Below are positions 34,167 to 44,343 of a stretch of 64,000 nucleotides of DNA, piece by piece. The stretch covers positions 62,001 through 126,000 of the forward strand of contig NZ_CP010817.1 in the NCBI RefSeq assembly GCF_000833025.1. Reading direction: 5' to 3'. Source of the DNA: Myroides profundi. GTDB taxonomy: Bacteria > Bacteroidota > Bacteroidia > Flavobacteriales > Flavobacteriaceae. The translations under genes and the position numbers were made by a program. The notes under the pieces are model-generated. The model was not told where the DNA came from. It saw only the letters and a list, made by a program, of their open reading frames with translations, and did not search any database. Every line of letters begins with the position of its first letter. The stretch's first letter is position 1.

Positions 34167-35741
34167 ATGGCGGAAATTAAACCAGCTGAAATATCAGCGA
34201 TTTTAAAGAAACAATTATCTGGATTTAGCTCAGAGGCTTCTTTAGAAGAAGTAGGAACAGTACTTGAAGTAGGAGATGGTGTTGCTCGTGTATACGGGTT
34301 AACAAATGCTGAATACGGAGAGCTAGTTGTATTCGAGAATGGACTAGAAGCAATGGTGCAGAACCTTGAAGAGGATAATGTAGGTATTGTATTGTTAGGA
34401 GCTCCTACTGGTGTTAAAGAAGGATCTACAGTAAAAAGAACAGGTCGTATCGCTTCACTTAAAGTAGGTGAGAAAATGGTAGGACGTGTTGTTAATACAT
34501 TAGGTCTTCCAATCGATGGTAAAGGTGCTATCGAAGGTGATTTATATGAGATGCCATTAGAGCGTAAAGCTCCTGGGGTAATCTACCGTCAACCAGTAAC
34601 TGAGCCGTTACAAACAGGTATTAAATCTGTTGATGCCATGATTCCAATCGGACGTGGACAACGTGAGTTAGTAATTGGTGACCGTCAAACAGGAAAAACA
34701 ACTGTTTGTATCGATACTATCTTAAATCAAAAAGAATTTTACGATGCTGGGCAACCAGTATATTGTATATATGTAGCTATTGGACAAAAAGCTTCTACTG
34801 TAGCAGGAATTGCTAAAACTTTAGAAGATAAAGGTGCAATGGACTATACTATTATCGTAGCTGCTAATGCTTCGGATCCAGCTCCAATGCAAGTTTACTC
34901 TGCAATGGCTGGTGCTGCTATCGGAGAGTACTTCCGTGATACAGGACGTCCTGCATTAATTATCTATGATGATTTATCTAAACAAGCGGTAGCTTACCGT
35001 GAGATGTCATTAATCTTACGTCGTCCACCAGGTCGTGAGGCTTACCCTGGAGACGTTTTCTACCTTCACTCAAGATTATTAGAGCGTGCTGCTCGTATTA
35101 TTGGTGATGATGAAATCGCTAAGAACATGAATGACTTACCAGAGTCTATCAGACCATTCGTTAAAGGTGGTGGTTCATTAACTGCTTTACCTATTATCGA
35201 AACTCAAGCTGGTGACGTTTCTGCTTATATCCCAACTAACGTAATTTCGATTACTGATGGACAGATATTCTTAGAATCTGATTTATTTAACTCAGGTGTT
35301 CGTCCAGCTATTAACGTAGGTATTTCTGTATCTCGTGTTGGAGGTTCTGCTCAAATTAAATCAATGAAGAAAGTAGCTGGTACTTTGAAACTTGACCAAG
35401 CTCAATACCGTGAGTTAGAAGCTTTCGCTAAGTTTGGTTCTGACTTAGATGCTGCTACAATGAACGTTATCTCTAAAGGACAACGTAACGTTGAGATCTT
35501 AAAACAAGCTGTTAACGATCCATATACTGTAGAAGATCAGGTAGCTATTATCTATGCAGGTTCTAAAAACCTTCTTAGAAGCGTACCAGTTTCTAAAGTA
35601 AAAGAGTTCGAAAAGGATTATTTAGATGCTTTAAACTCTCGTCATAGAGATGTATTAGATCAGTTAAAAGCTGGTAAATTCACTGATGAAATTACTGGTG
35701 TACTTGAGAAAGTAGCTAAAGAGATTTCTGCAAAATATTAA
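34167..35741 (+). CDS. atpA: ATP synthase F1 subunit alpha
   Basis: Non-catalytic nucleotide-binding subunit, 524 aa, normal length. The P-loop is GDRQTGKT (about 171-178); [20 protein letters not shown] and the [20 protein letters not shown] block with the Arg finger region follow, then the C-terminal helical domain. The atpD (beta) and atpC (epsilon) genes are not in the following DNA. Confidence 0.98.
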   Translation: MAEIKPAEISAILKKQLSGFSSEASLEEVGTVLEVGDGVARVYGLTNAEYGELVVFENGLEAMVQNLEEDNVGIVLLGAPTGVKEGSTVKRTGRIASLKVGEKMVGRVVNTLGLPIDGKGAIEGDLYEMPLERKAPGVIYRQPVTEPLQTGIKSVDAMIPIGRGQRELVIGDRQTGKTTVCIDTILNQKEFYDAGQPVYCIYVAIGQKASTVAGIAKTLEDKGAMDYTIIVAANASDPAPMQVYSAMAGAAIGEYFRDTGRPALIIYDDLSKQAVAYREMSLILRRPPGREAYPGDVFYLHSRLLERAARIIGDDEIAKNMNDLPESIRPFVKGGGSLTALPIIETQAGDVSAYIPTNVISITDGQIFLESDLFNSGVRPAINVGISVSRVGGSAQIKSMKKVAGTLKLDQAQYRELEAFAKFGSDLDAATMNVISKGQRNVEILKQAVNDPYTVEDQVAIIYAGSKNLLRSVPVSKVKEFEKDYLDALNSRHRDVLDQLKAGKFTDEITGVLEKVAKEISAKY

Positions 35742-35754
35742 GAAATAATGTTTG

Positions 35755-35783
35755 TCTACAAGTGATATCATGTCACTTGTAGA
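35755..35783 (+). promoter_or_regulatory. intercistronic hairpin, atpA-atpG spacer
   Basis: TCTACAAGTGA against TCACTTGTAGA, 11 bp perfect, loop TATCATG, no T run; it ends 21 bases before the atpG start. Confidence 0.55.
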
Positions 35784-35804
35784 TAAATTTATATACAATT
35801 TACA

Positions 35805-36665
35805 ATGGCAAACCTTAAAGAAATACGTAATAGGATTTCATCAATCGGATCGACAATGCAGATTACTTCTGCTATGAAGATGGTATCTGCAGCTAAGCTT
35901 AAAAAAGCTACTGATACTATTATGGCTATGCGTCCATATTCAGAAAAGTTGACTGAATTGATTCAAAATGTTAGCGCAACTTTAGAAGGTGATAATTCAG
36001 GAGTATATTCTCAAACTAGAGAGGTTAAGAATGTTCTTCTTGTGGTTATTACTTCAAACAGAGGTTTGTGTGGTGGTTTTAACGCGAATATTATCAAACA
36101 AATTAATGCGCTTAAAGCTACTCAATATAAAGACGTTAATGTTGATTTATTGACAATTGGTAAAAAAGGTCACGATATATTACGTAAATCTTTTACTGTA
36201 ATTGAGAACAAAAGTGATTTGTTTGATCATGTAGATTTTGCAAATTGTGCTGTTATAGCTGAACAAATGATGGAAGCTTTCGTTGAAGAGAAGTATGATT
36301 CAATTCAGATCGTTTACAATCAGTTCAAAAATGCTGCTACACAAGATGTAGTAACAGAACAGTTTTTACCATTGTTACCAGTTGAAACTAGTGAGAATAC
36401 TAGTTCTGACTATATTTATGAGCCTTCTAAAGAAGAGATTATTAATACATTAATTCCTCTTTCTTTAAAAACTCAATTATTAAAAGCGGTTGCGGACTCT
36501 GTAGCTTCTGAACATGGAGCTCGTATGACTGCGATGCACAAAGCAACTGATAACGCTAAAGACTTACGTGATGAATTAACGTTAAGTTACAACAAAGCTC
36601 GTCAAGCTGCTATTACAAATGAAATTCTAGAAATTGTTGGTGGTGCTGAGGCATTAAACAACTAA
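35805..36665 (+). CDS. atpG: ATP synthase F1 subunit gamma
   Basis: Central rotor shaft, 286 aa. The N-terminal coiled coil ANLKEIRNRISSIGSTMQIT and AMKMVSAAKLKKA, the middle NRGLCGGFNANI, and the C-terminal coil ARMTAMHKATDNAKDL and LTLSYNKARQAAITNEILEI are typical. It is the last gene of the operon, followed by a strong terminator. Confidence 0.97.
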   Translation: MANLKEIRNRISSIGSTMQITSAMKMVSAAKLKKATDTIMAMRPYSEKLTELIQNVSATLEGDNSGVYSQTREVKNVLLVVITSNRGLCGGFNANIIKQINALKATQYKDVNVDLLTIGKKGHDILRKSFTVIENKSDLFDHVDFANCAVIAEQMMEAFVEEKYDSIQIVYNQFKNAATQDVVTEQFLPLLPVETSENTSSDYIYEPSKEEIINTLIPLSLKTQLLKAVADSVASEHGARMTAMHKATDNAKDLRDELTLSYNKARQAAITNEILEIVGGAEALNN

Positions 36666-36683
36666 TCTGAATATTATACTTTT

Positions 36684-36718
36684 AAAAAAGGGATACTCGT
36701 CTGAGTATCCCTTTTTTT
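36684..36718 (+). terminator. terminator of the atp operon
   Basis: AAAAAGGGATACTC against GAGTATCCCTTTTT with a 4-base loop and T run. Confidence 0.9.
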
Positions 36719-36806
36719 GTATTATTAAGTGATTTAAGACGCTTTTTGATATGAGGTATCTGTTTGTTAGGAAATTGATGAAGAGCAGCTTAAAAAGCTT
36801 TTAATG

Positions 36807-36896
<90 letters not shown>

Positions 36897-36903
36897 CAAT
36901 AAA

Positions 36904-36933
36904 AAAGCCGTTTAAGATGTCTTAAACGGCTTT
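36904..36933 (-). terminator. terminator of the endonuclease-like gene
   Basis: AAAGCCGTTTAAGA against TCTTAAACGGCTTT (14 bp, 2-base loop), followed on the minus strand by a T run. Confidence 0.88.
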
Positions 36934-36952
36934 ATACTTATATCAAGTAATC

Positions 36953-38017
36953 TTATTTTAATTCTCTAATTAGATAGATGTATACAGGGAAGTGGTCACT
37001 GAAACCAGGCTCTCCGTTAGTGTTTCTAAGCGGATAACCTTTGTACTGTCCTGTTGGTTGAACCATAAAAGGTTTTTTATAGATTCTTGCTTTCCAGTAC
37101 GCCCATGATGAGTAATCATCTCTAACGTAAGGCTCGCTAATTACCATTTGGTCAAAAACATCCCATGCATCACGGTAAGCTAATGTCCCTAATCCATCTT
37201 TTGACATTTTTTCCATTGGATTAAAAAGACCCTGTGGAGTAAGTTCAGATTTTTTACCAGCTGTTTTTAGTACCTTTTTCATACTGTTGTTGTATGGACC
37301 GTCGTTCATATCTCCCATAGTGATTACTTTCGCATTTGGGTTGATAGTGTATAGTGAGTCGATGATCTTTTTGTTTAATGCAGCAGCGGCTTCACGTAAT
37401 GGGCTACTTCTTTTCTCTCCACCCACTCTAGAAGGCCAGTGATTTACAATAAAGTGTACTTCTTCTCCATCTAGAAGACCTGTTACTAACAGTTGATCAC
37501 GAGTATAGATACGAGTACCTTTTTCTCCTGTATGTCTGTCTACTTTATTCATATCGTAGATATAAAGAGGATGTGGAGTCGCATTAGTTACAGAGAAGTG
37601 TTTTTTCTGATATAGTAATCCTACATCAATACCACGTTTGTCAGGAGAGTCAAAGTGCGCTATACCATAATCTCCAGGCGCAAGTTGTGGGTCGCGTACT
37701 AAATCTTCTAGTACAGCTCTATTTTCAACTTCGGCAACACCTATTATTGCAGGCATTTTAGTGTTTTCGTCTGTACCAATCTGAGACATAACTTTCGCAA
37801 GATTGTGAATTTTCTTTTGGTACTTTTTAGATGTCCAAGCTTGTGCTCCTGTAGGAGTCCACTCTTCATCATAGATTTTGGGGTCTCTAATTGTATCAAA
37901 CAAGTTCTCACAGTTGTAGAACGCAATTGTTTGAATCTCATACTTTTTCTCTTGTGCTTGTGCTCCCATTGAGATAAGCGCAAACAACAAAAAGATTCTT
38001 TGAAGTTTGATGTGCAT
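36953..38017 (-). CDS. secreted endonuclease/exonuclease/phosphatase family protein
   Basis: A 354-aa protein with signal peptide (MHIKLQRIFLLFALISMGAQA) and the DNase I-like fold. Visible catalytic blocks are FYNCENLFD (Asn), GVAEVENRAVLEDLV (Glu metal ligand), FIVNHWPSRVGG (His), VITMGDMNDGPYN (Asp/Asn) and GFSDHFPVYI (Asp-His pair). Substrate may be extracellular DNA, RNA or a phosphoester. It is divergent from the TonB receptor operon across a 134-base region with a promoter for each direction, so the three may work together. Confidence 0.88.
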   Translation of the reverse strand: MHIKLQRIFLLFALISMGAQAQEKKYEIQTIAFYNCENLFDTIRDPKIYDEEWTPTGAQAWTSKKYQKKIHNLAKVMSQIGTDENTKMPAIIGVAEVENRAVLEDLVRDPQLAPGDYGIAHFDSPDKRGIDVGLLYQKKHFSVTNATPHPLYIYDMNKVDRHTGEKGTRIYTRDQLLVTGLLDGEEVHFIVNHWPSRVGGEKRSSPLREAAAALNKKIIDSLYTINPNAKVITMGDMNDGPYNNSMKKVLKTAGKKSELTPQGLFNPMEKMSKDGLGTLAYRDAWDVFDQMVISEPYVRDDYSSWAYWKARIYKKPFMVQPTGQYKGYPLRNTNGEPGFSDHFPVYIYLIRELK

Positions 38018-38058
38018 GACTAGGTTAATTTAAGTAAAGAATTGTCTTATTTCTTTGA

Positions 38059-38066
38059 CAAAAATA
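38059..38066 (-). promoter_or_regulatory. TAnnTTTG promoter box, endonuclease gene
   Basis: Minus strand TATTTTTG, 41 bases before the start codon. Confidence 0.5.
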
Positions 38067-38086
38067 GCTAATATTATTATAATAAC

Positions 38087-38094
38087 ATACCTTT
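38087..38094 (+). promoter_or_regulatory. TAnnTTTG promoter box, TonB receptor gene
   Basis: TACCTTTG, 57 bases before the start codon. The two divergent boxes are 20 bases apart and could share a regulator. Confidence 0.5.
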
Positions 38095-38151
38095 GTATTA
38101 GAAATAACCTTACGGTATTTCTTAACATAGCACTTTAATCATTTTTAATTT

Positions 38152-40953
38152 ATGAAGAAACTTTTATTTAGTTTGTTCTTTGTGTTACAGGTAGTTATAT
38201 CTTATGCGCAAGGAGTTCAGGAAATTAAAGGGAAAGTTGTGGATGGTGCCACTCAGATGCCAATGAATGCGGTATCTGTAAAAGTACAAGCTTCTACTAC
38301 TTCCTCTTTAACAGACAATGAAGGGAGATTCACTTTAGAAAATGTTAAAACGGGTAACCATGATGTTGTAATCTCTTATGTGGGATATGTAACAAAACGT
38401 TTACCTGTAGAGGTAGGTGATGGCATCATCGACCTTGGTACAATTTCTTTAGACGAGGATTTCGCTTCTATTGCAAATTTAGGGCTTATTACACTTACGG
38501 AGAATGACCTAAGTGATGATGACTCTAGTAACGACACTTCATCAGGTTTGTTACAAGCTACTAAAGATCCTTTCCAACAAGCAGCAGCTTATAACTGGGG
38601 ATCTGCATTCTACAGAATGCGTGGACTTGATAACGAGTATGGTAAGACAATGATCAATGGGGTAGTAATGAACAAAGTTCATGATGGTCGCCCACAATGG
38701 GGGAACTGGGGAGGTCTAAATGACGCTACTCGTAACCAAGTTTTCTCTTCAGGATCTACTCCTTCAGATTTCTCTTTTGGTGGAATCTTAGGAACACAAA
38801 ACATTTCTACAAGAGCATCTCAAATCAGAAAAGGTGCTAAAGCAGGTTTCTCTGGATCTGATACTAATTACAACTGGAGACCTTACGCTATTTACTCTTC
38901 TGGTTTAGATAAGAATGGATGGGCATTTGCTTTATCTGCATCTTATAGAGGGGCAAAAGAAGGTAGGTTTGAAGGTACAAATTATGATGCATTATCATTA
39001 TTCGCTGCTGTTGAGAAGAAATTTAATGATAATCACAGTTTAAACTTTACAGCTATTTATGCTCAAAATAAAAGAGCTAAAAACTCACCTATTACTCAAG
39101 AGCAAGCTGATTTAAAAGGGTATAAGTATAATTCTTACTGGGGATGGCAAAATGGAGATAAAAGAAATGGTCGTTACAAAGATGTTTCTGAACCAATCTT
39201 CCAATTGACACACTATTGGAAAATAGATGAATTAAATAACTTAACGACTACTGCTTCTTATCAATTTGGACATATTAAAAATAGTCGTTTAGGATACCAA
39301 GATAACTTAAATCCAGATCCTGCATACTATAGAGATATGCCTAGCTATGCACTTAATAATAGTGATAAAAATTCTTGGGAATGGCAACCTTTAAGAGAAT
39401 TGGCTAAAGTAAAAGAAGCTCAATTTAAAGAAGGAGGTCAAGTTGATTGGGAAAAAATATATCGTTCAAATAGTAGATTTGAAGGAAGAAGTAAGACAAT
39501 CTTGTACGAGGATGTACAAAAAGATCAAACATTTTCTTTTAACTCTAACTTAAAATCTATATTATCTGATCATGTTACTTTAGATGCTGGCTTTAATTAT
39601 AGAAGAGTTAATTCTTCTTACTTTAAAGAGCTTGTAGATTTATTAGGAGGATCTTATTATAACGATATAGATACCTATTTAATAGGAGATAATTCTCAAA
39701 GTGACTTACATAATAGAGATAGAAAGGTTTATGAAGGAGATAAGTTTGGATATAATTATTCAGTTGACTCTAACATAATAGATGTATTTACACAGTTTAA
39801 CTTTGATTATGATAAATTCGACTTCTATATAGCACAGAAGATAGGCTACACTTCATACGAGAGAGATGGAAAATATAGAAATGGTGTTTATCCAAATAAT
39901 TCTTATGGTAAAGGTGGTTTAGTAGATTTTAATAACTTCGGATTTAAAGGAGGGGCTACTTACCATATTACAGGTCGCCATGCTTTAAATATGAATGTAG
40001 CATATTATAATCAAGCACCAACTATTAGAAACACTTTCTCTAATGCAAGGGTAAATAATTTGGTAACTAAAGATTTAACTAATGAAGATGTATTTAGCAT
40101 TGATGGTAGTTATATCGTTAGAACACCTAAGTTAAAGGCTCGTGTTTCAGGATATTTATCTGAAATTAAAAATAGTACTCAAATCAACTTCTACTATGCT
40201 GATGGAGCAGGTATTATGAATGCTGATGGAGAATTGTTAACACAATCTGGAGGAGCATTTGTATCTGAAATTCTAACAGGTGTGAATAAACGTAATTTAG
40301 GTATTGAATTAGGTGCAGAGTATCAATTGACTCAAACATTGAAAGCTACAGCAGCTGCTGTAGTAGGTCAATCGTTCTACACTAATAATCCTAATATTAG
40401 ATTGAATTCTGATAATGTAGCGAAGACTTTTGATTATGGAGAAGCTTATATGAAGAATTATAAAGTAGGTAATGGACCTCAGACTGCACTATCTTTAGGG
40501 TTAGAGTATAGAGATCCTGCTTATTGGTGGGTAGGAGCAAATATTAATTATATGGATAACTCATATACTAATATTTCAGCGCTTAGAAGAACAGATAACT
40601 TCGTAAAAGATCCATTAACTGGACAAACTTTACCAGGTGTTACAGATGATAAGTTAAGAAATATCTTAAAGCAAGAGAAATTAGCTGACTTTACTGTAGT
40701 AAATATAACAGGAGGTAAATCTTGGAGATTGCCTAATAGAAATTTAATCGGATTCTTTGCAAGTATCAATAATGTGTTCAATAGACATTATAAAACTGGT
40801 GGATTCGAACAAGCTAGAAATGCTAACTATAAACAAGAAGTTCTAAACAACGCTCAGTACTTTAATGAAGGTCACGGGTACAATACTTTTGGAAACAAGT
40901 ATTGGTACGGTTATGGACGTAATTTCTTTGTAAATGTTTATTATAATTTCTAA
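38152..40953 (+). CDS. TonB-dependent receptor
   Basis: A 933-aa outer-membrane receptor. After a signal peptide (ending ISYAQ, about 19) comes a carboxypeptidase-regulatory-like domain (IKGKVVDGATQMPMNAVSVK to VGYVTKRLPVEV, about 25-95), then the plug (about 130-250; FYRMRGLDNEYGKTMINGV) and a long beta barrel ending in aromatic YGRNFFVNVYYNF. It is not a SusC in the strict sense because the partner lipoprotein lacks the SusD fold. The DUF5689 lipoprotein starts 11 bases later. The transported substrate is unknown. Confidence 0.92.
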   Translation: MKKLLFSLFFVLQVVISYAQGVQEIKGKVVDGATQMPMNAVSVKVQASTTSSLTDNEGRFTLENVKTGNHDVVISYVGYVTKRLPVEVGDGIIDLGTISLDEDFASIANLGLITLTENDLSDDDSSNDTSSGLLQATKDPFQQAAAYNWGSAFYRMRGLDNEYGKTMINGVVMNKVHDGRPQWGNWGGLNDATRNQVFSSGSTPSDFSFGGILGTQNISTRASQIRKGAKAGFSGSDTNYNWRPYAIYSSGLDKNGWAFALSASYRGAKEGRFEGTNYDALSLFAAVEKKFNDNHSLNFTAIYAQNKRAKNSPITQEQADLKGYKYNSYWGWQNGDKRNGRYKDVSEPIFQLTHYWKIDELNNLTTTASYQFGHIKNSRLGYQDNLNPDPAYYRDMPSYALNNSDKNSWEWQPLRELAKVKEAQFKEGGQVDWEKIYRSNSRFEGRSKTILYEDVQKDQTFSFNSNLKSILSDHVTLDAGFNYRRVNSSYFKELVDLLGGSYYNDIDTYLIGDNSQSDLHNRDRKVYEGDKFGYNYSVDSNIIDVFTQFNFDYDKFDFYIAQKIGYTSYERDGKYRNGVYPNNSYGKGGLVDFNNFGFKGGATYHITGRHALNMNVAYYNQAPTIRNTFSNARVNNLVTKDLTNEDVFSIDGSYIVRTPKLKARVSGYLSEIKNSTQINFYYADGAGIMNADGELLTQSGGAFVSEILTGVNKRNLGIELGAEYQLTQTLKATAAAVVGQSFYTNNPNIRLNSDNVAKTFDYGEAYMKNYKVGNGPQTALSLGLEYRDPAYWWVGANINYMDNSYTNISALRRTDNFVKDPLTGQTLPGVTDDKLRNILKQEKLADFTVVNITGGKSWRLPNRNLIGFFASINNVFNRHYKTGGFEQARNANYKQEVLNNAQYFNEGHGYNTFGNKYWYGYGRNFFVNVYYNF

Positions 40954-40964
40954 TAATAATACCT

Positions 40965-42980
40965 ATGAAAACATTAATTAAATCAATATTATATTTTTCT
41001 TTTGCAGCTCTAGTTTTTACAGGGTGTGCAAAGAACGATGACTTCTCTATACCTACAATAGTAGATCCAGCAGCAGGTCTAAAAGAAACTAAATCTATAG
41101 AAGATATCTATAAATTTATAACTCCTACAATAGCTAAATATGAAGCAGATGATATCATTAAAGGTATTATTGTTTCTACTGATAAAGAACAAACTTTCTT
41201 TAAGGAAATTTACTTTGTAGATGAACAAAATAATAAAGCAGGTGTATTTAAACTAGATAAGTATTCAACTTTTGTTGATTATGAAATCGGATCGACTGTT
41301 TATATTAAATTGAAAGATACTTATGTTCAATTAAATAATGGAATTTTAAGTATCGGTGGACAAAATGGTAAATTTGTTGGTTATTTAGCTGATCCTATTT
41401 ATAAAAAACACATTTTTGCTAGTAATAAAAACGTATTGTCTCTAAAAGAATTAGAGGAAAATTACTTAACTGAAGTTACGTTGAAAGAGGTAATTGAATC
41501 TAATGGAAAGGATCATTCATTCATTGGGAAATTAATACGTATTAAAGATGTACAGTTTGATAGTGAGGCTAGAGGTAAAACATTTGTAAGAAATGGAGAA
41601 TCTGCTACATTTAATATTATTGAGTCTAGAGAAGCTGTTGTTAATCCTTTACAAGGTAAAATCGGCTTTAGAGTTGCTTCACAGAACAAAGTGTTTAGCA
41701 ATAAAATAGTTGATAATAATAGTGGAACAATGACAGGGGTAATGACTATCTTTAATAAAGATTTTCAGTTTATTCCTCGTTTTACGTCTGATTTAAAGTT
41801 AGATCAAGATCCTTTTAAAGTTGAAGGAGGAACAGATCCTGAGGTTCCTGTAGACCCTAATATTAAAGTTGAGCCAGGTAAATATTTAGCTTTCCCAGGT
41901 GCAGATTTTAAAGATTGGAAAGCATTTGAAGGAGCAATGAATAAGTATGGACTTGAGTTTGCTGTACAGTCTAAAGGACAAGGATGGGCAAATAGTGATG
42001 CATTAGAACTTAAAGGTACTCCTGAAAAAACAGGATATACATTCACAATTGATGATGTTAAAGTACCTACAGGAGCTACTGAGCTTTCTTTCTTAATGAA
42101 GGGTACTGCTGACGCACGTTCATTATCTATTAACGTATTTCAAGCAGATGGTACATTCGTTGCTTATAATGTTGGAGCTGTTGTGGGTAGTAAGCGTGTT
42201 GAGAAATCAAAAATTAATACTGAAGAGCAATTTGTTAATAACTACGAAGGTGTTATTGATACTAAAGGTGAATGGGTTAAGATTATTCTTAACTTGAAAG
42301 GATTCAACTATAACACTACAGGTAAAGGTAATTTTATTGCGTTTAAACATGGTGGAGCTACTAAAACGATTGCAAGTAAATATGATTTAATTATAGATGA
42401 GATTCGTTTTGAAGATGGTACTCCTGCTGATGGAGGTACTGATCCAGTTGACCCAGTAGATCCTGAGGTTCCAGAAGTAGGGAATATCTTAAGTAGTTTT
42501 GATGTAGTTAATGGTCTTGAATGGATTAACAGTAAATATGCTGTTGTTGAAGCAGGTAAAGGTCTAGATGGTAAATCAAAAGGATTAGTAATCAATGGAG
42601 ATAGAGACAAAGCTGATACTGCTTATCGCTTAAGTAACGTTAAAGTTCCTGCAGATACAAAGAAAATCACTTTAAAATTAAAAGGAACTTCTAAAGGGCG
42701 TTCTTTAGTGTTTAACGTGTTAGATAAAGAAGTTAAGAGCAACTTTTTTAGCTTGAAAGATGTTAAGAGTGATGTTACTTTAACTGGAGAAGGATCGAAA
42801 AATACTTATACAGGTAATATTGATACTAATAACAAATGGATTACAGTAACTTTAAATTTGCCTGCTGGTAATGTAAATAATACAAATGCTGGTAAATTCT
42901 TCGAAATAAGATTAGGTGGTAAAGAGAATAATGTTGATTCTAACTATGATTTAGTTATTGATGATATCGTTTTCGAATAA
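40965..42980 (+). CDS. DUF5689 lipoprotein with duplicated C-terminal domain
   Basis: A 671-aa lipoprotein (LVFTGC, Cys about 21). Residues about 40-280 resemble the DUF5689 domain (IIKGIIVSTDKE, GSTVYIKLKDTYVQLNNGIL, RIKDVQF), an OB-like fold. Two homologous beta domains follow (about 305-490 and 508-671), each with VKVP, KGT...RSL and YDLIIDEIRFED or YDLVIDDIVFE, joined by Pro/Asp-rich linkers (DPVDPVDPEVP). They are probably surface exposed. It follows the TonB receptor and likely acts as its capture partner. Confidence 0.8.
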   Translation: MKTLIKSILYFSFAALVFTGCAKNDDFSIPTIVDPAAGLKETKSIEDIYKFITPTIAKYEADDIIKGIIVSTDKEQTFFKEIYFVDEQNNKAGVFKLDKYSTFVDYEIGSTVYIKLKDTYVQLNNGILSIGGQNGKFVGYLADPIYKKHIFASNKNVLSLKELEENYLTEVTLKEVIESNGKDHSFIGKLIRIKDVQFDSEARGKTFVRNGESATFNIIESREAVVNPLQGKIGFRVASQNKVFSNKIVDNNSGTMTGVMTIFNKDFQFIPRFTSDLKLDQDPFKVEGGTDPEVPVDPNIKVEPGKYLAFPGADFKDWKAFEGAMNKYGLEFAVQSKGQGWANSDALELKGTPEKTGYTFTIDDVKVPTGATELSFLMKGTADARSLSINVFQADGTFVAYNVGAVVGSKRVEKSKINTEEQFVNNYEGVIDTKGEWVKIILNLKGFNYNTTGKGNFIAFKHGGATKTIASKYDLIIDEIRFEDGTPADGGTDPVDPVDPEVPEVGNILSSFDVVNGLEWINSKYAVVEAGKGLDGKSKGLVINGDRDKADTAYRLSNVKVPADTKKITLKLKGTSKGRSLVFNVLDKEVKSNFFSLKDVKSDVTLTGEGSKNTYTGNIDTNNKWITVTLNLPAGNVNNTNAGKFFEIRLGGKENNVDSNYDLVIDDIVFE

Positions 42981-43002
42981 TCTTTATTCAATATAATAAC
43001 TT

Positions 43003-43031
43003 AAAAAGCTCGGCTATGCCGAGCTTTTTTT
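43003..43031 (+). terminator. terminator of the TonB receptor operon
   Basis: AAAAAGCTCGGC against GCCGAGCTTTTT with a 3-base loop and T run. Confidence 0.88.
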
Positions 43032-43081
43032 ATGTTCTTTACTTAGAGTGTGTATTCTAGAATTATTGTTTTAGAATAGGT

Positions 43082-43840
43082 CTAAAACATCTTATTGATG
43101 ATCTCTTGGCCATAAACAAGAGATACTTCTTCAACGAAAGATTGGAAGCTAAAACTTGCCTCTTCGTTTGCGTTATCTGAGATTGTACGTATCACAATAA
43201 AAGGTACTCCAAATTCAAAACAAACCTGTGCTACTGCAGCTCCTTCCATTTCTACACATAATACTTCTGGCAATTGTGACTGAAGATTGTTTTTTTGTTC
43301 AGACGTAGAGAAGAACTGATCCCCACTAGCTATTGTTCCATAATGAACAGTAGGTTTAGTAATATTAAATTTGGCTAATTCTGAAGGTGTGATTAATTGG
43401 TGTAGATTCTCTAACCCAAACATATTCTCTATATGCTCACAAGTTTCTTTTGACCACTCTTTATCAGTATCAAAATATGTTTTACCTAGTAGTGGTATTT
43501 CAAATTTGGGACGCAAAGGAGAAGCATCCACATCATATTGTACCAAATTCTTTGCTACGACTACATCACCTATTTTTACATTAGGGTGAATACCTCCAGC
43601 AACACCAATAAAAGCAATGCGATCTACTTTAAACTCTAATAAAAGTGTTGCTACAGTAGCAGCTGCAGCTACTTTACCAATTCGAGAGTAGACTACTACT
43701 ACTTTTTGGTCATGGATATAACCTTCATAGTAAGTTCGATTACCTATTTTTCTTTCAGATTTATCTCTTAGTTGAGTGATAATTCCATTTACTTCTTGTG
43801 GAATTGCCCCTAATATACCTATTGTATTTGTTGAGTGCAT
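43082..43840 (-). CDS. mtnN: 5'-methylthioadenosine/S-adenosylhomocysteine nucleosidase
   Basis: Cleaves adenine from methylthioadenosine and S-adenosylhomocysteine. The 252-aa protein has IGILGAIPQEVNGI at the start, IGVAGGIHPNVKIGDVVV, YGTIASGDQF, the nucleoside-binding VEMEGAAVAQVCFE and the catalytic Asp in RTISDNAN. The Met at 43840 is chosen because a longer frame (to 43951) crosses the promoter box at 43865-43872. It stands alone. Confidence 0.93.
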   Translation of the reverse strand: MHSTNTIGILGAIPQEVNGIITQLRDKSERKIGNRTYYEGYIHDQKVVVVYSRIGKVAAAATVATLLLEFKVDRIAFIGVAGGIHPNVKIGDVVVAKNLVQYDVDASPLRPKFEIPLLGKTYFDTDKEWSKETCEHIENMFGLENLHQLITPSELAKFNITKPTVHYGTIASGDQFFSTSEQKNNLQSQLPEVLCVEMEGAAVAQVCFEFGVPFIVIRTISDNANEEASFSFQSFVEEVSLVYGQEIINKMF

Positions 43841-43864
43841 AAGTTTCGTGCTATTTTGAGTAAT

Positions 43865-43872
43865 CAAAATTA
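43865..43872 (-). promoter_or_regulatory. TAnnTTTG promoter box of mtnN
   Basis: Minus strand TAATTTTG, 24 bases before the mtnN ATG. Confidence 0.5.
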
Positions 43873-44343
43873 CGAAAATTATATCCAACCTATTTTTGAT
43901 AGTATTTGATGTTGTGTACTTTCTTCTCGAATGCATGTAGAATTCATGCAAAATCCTTGTTATAATTTACATCTACAGCAAGTATATAACCATAATTGTA
44001 CTTGGATTGAGCATTGAAATAGAAATGCTCTTAAAGTTAGAAAGTAATTAATAGTGTATTTTAATGATAATATAATCATGTTTAGTTGTATTTCTTTTTA
44101 TATCTTGTCATTTCGCGTATATAAAAACACCTATTTTTAAAACAAATTAGTATTAAAATATAAGATAAAATAAAGCGCTATACTAGGCTGTAGTCTATTT
44201 TAAATAAGATAATTAACGGAATGGGGATGTGAAAAAGTTGTAGAATAAAAAAATATTTAAGAGAGATGTAAAAATAGTATCTTTACAGCGAGTAAATAAA
44301 TGCAATAATTCCCGTATGGGATTCAATATATAAAAATTATTAG
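43873..44343. other. 471-base gap between mtnN and ricT
   Basis: No gene seen. AT-rich. One hairpin, GAGCATT (44009-44015) against AATGCTC (44024-44030), has only a weak T tail. TATCTTTA at 44278-44285 is a 7-of-8 promoter box for ricT. Confidence 0.5.
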
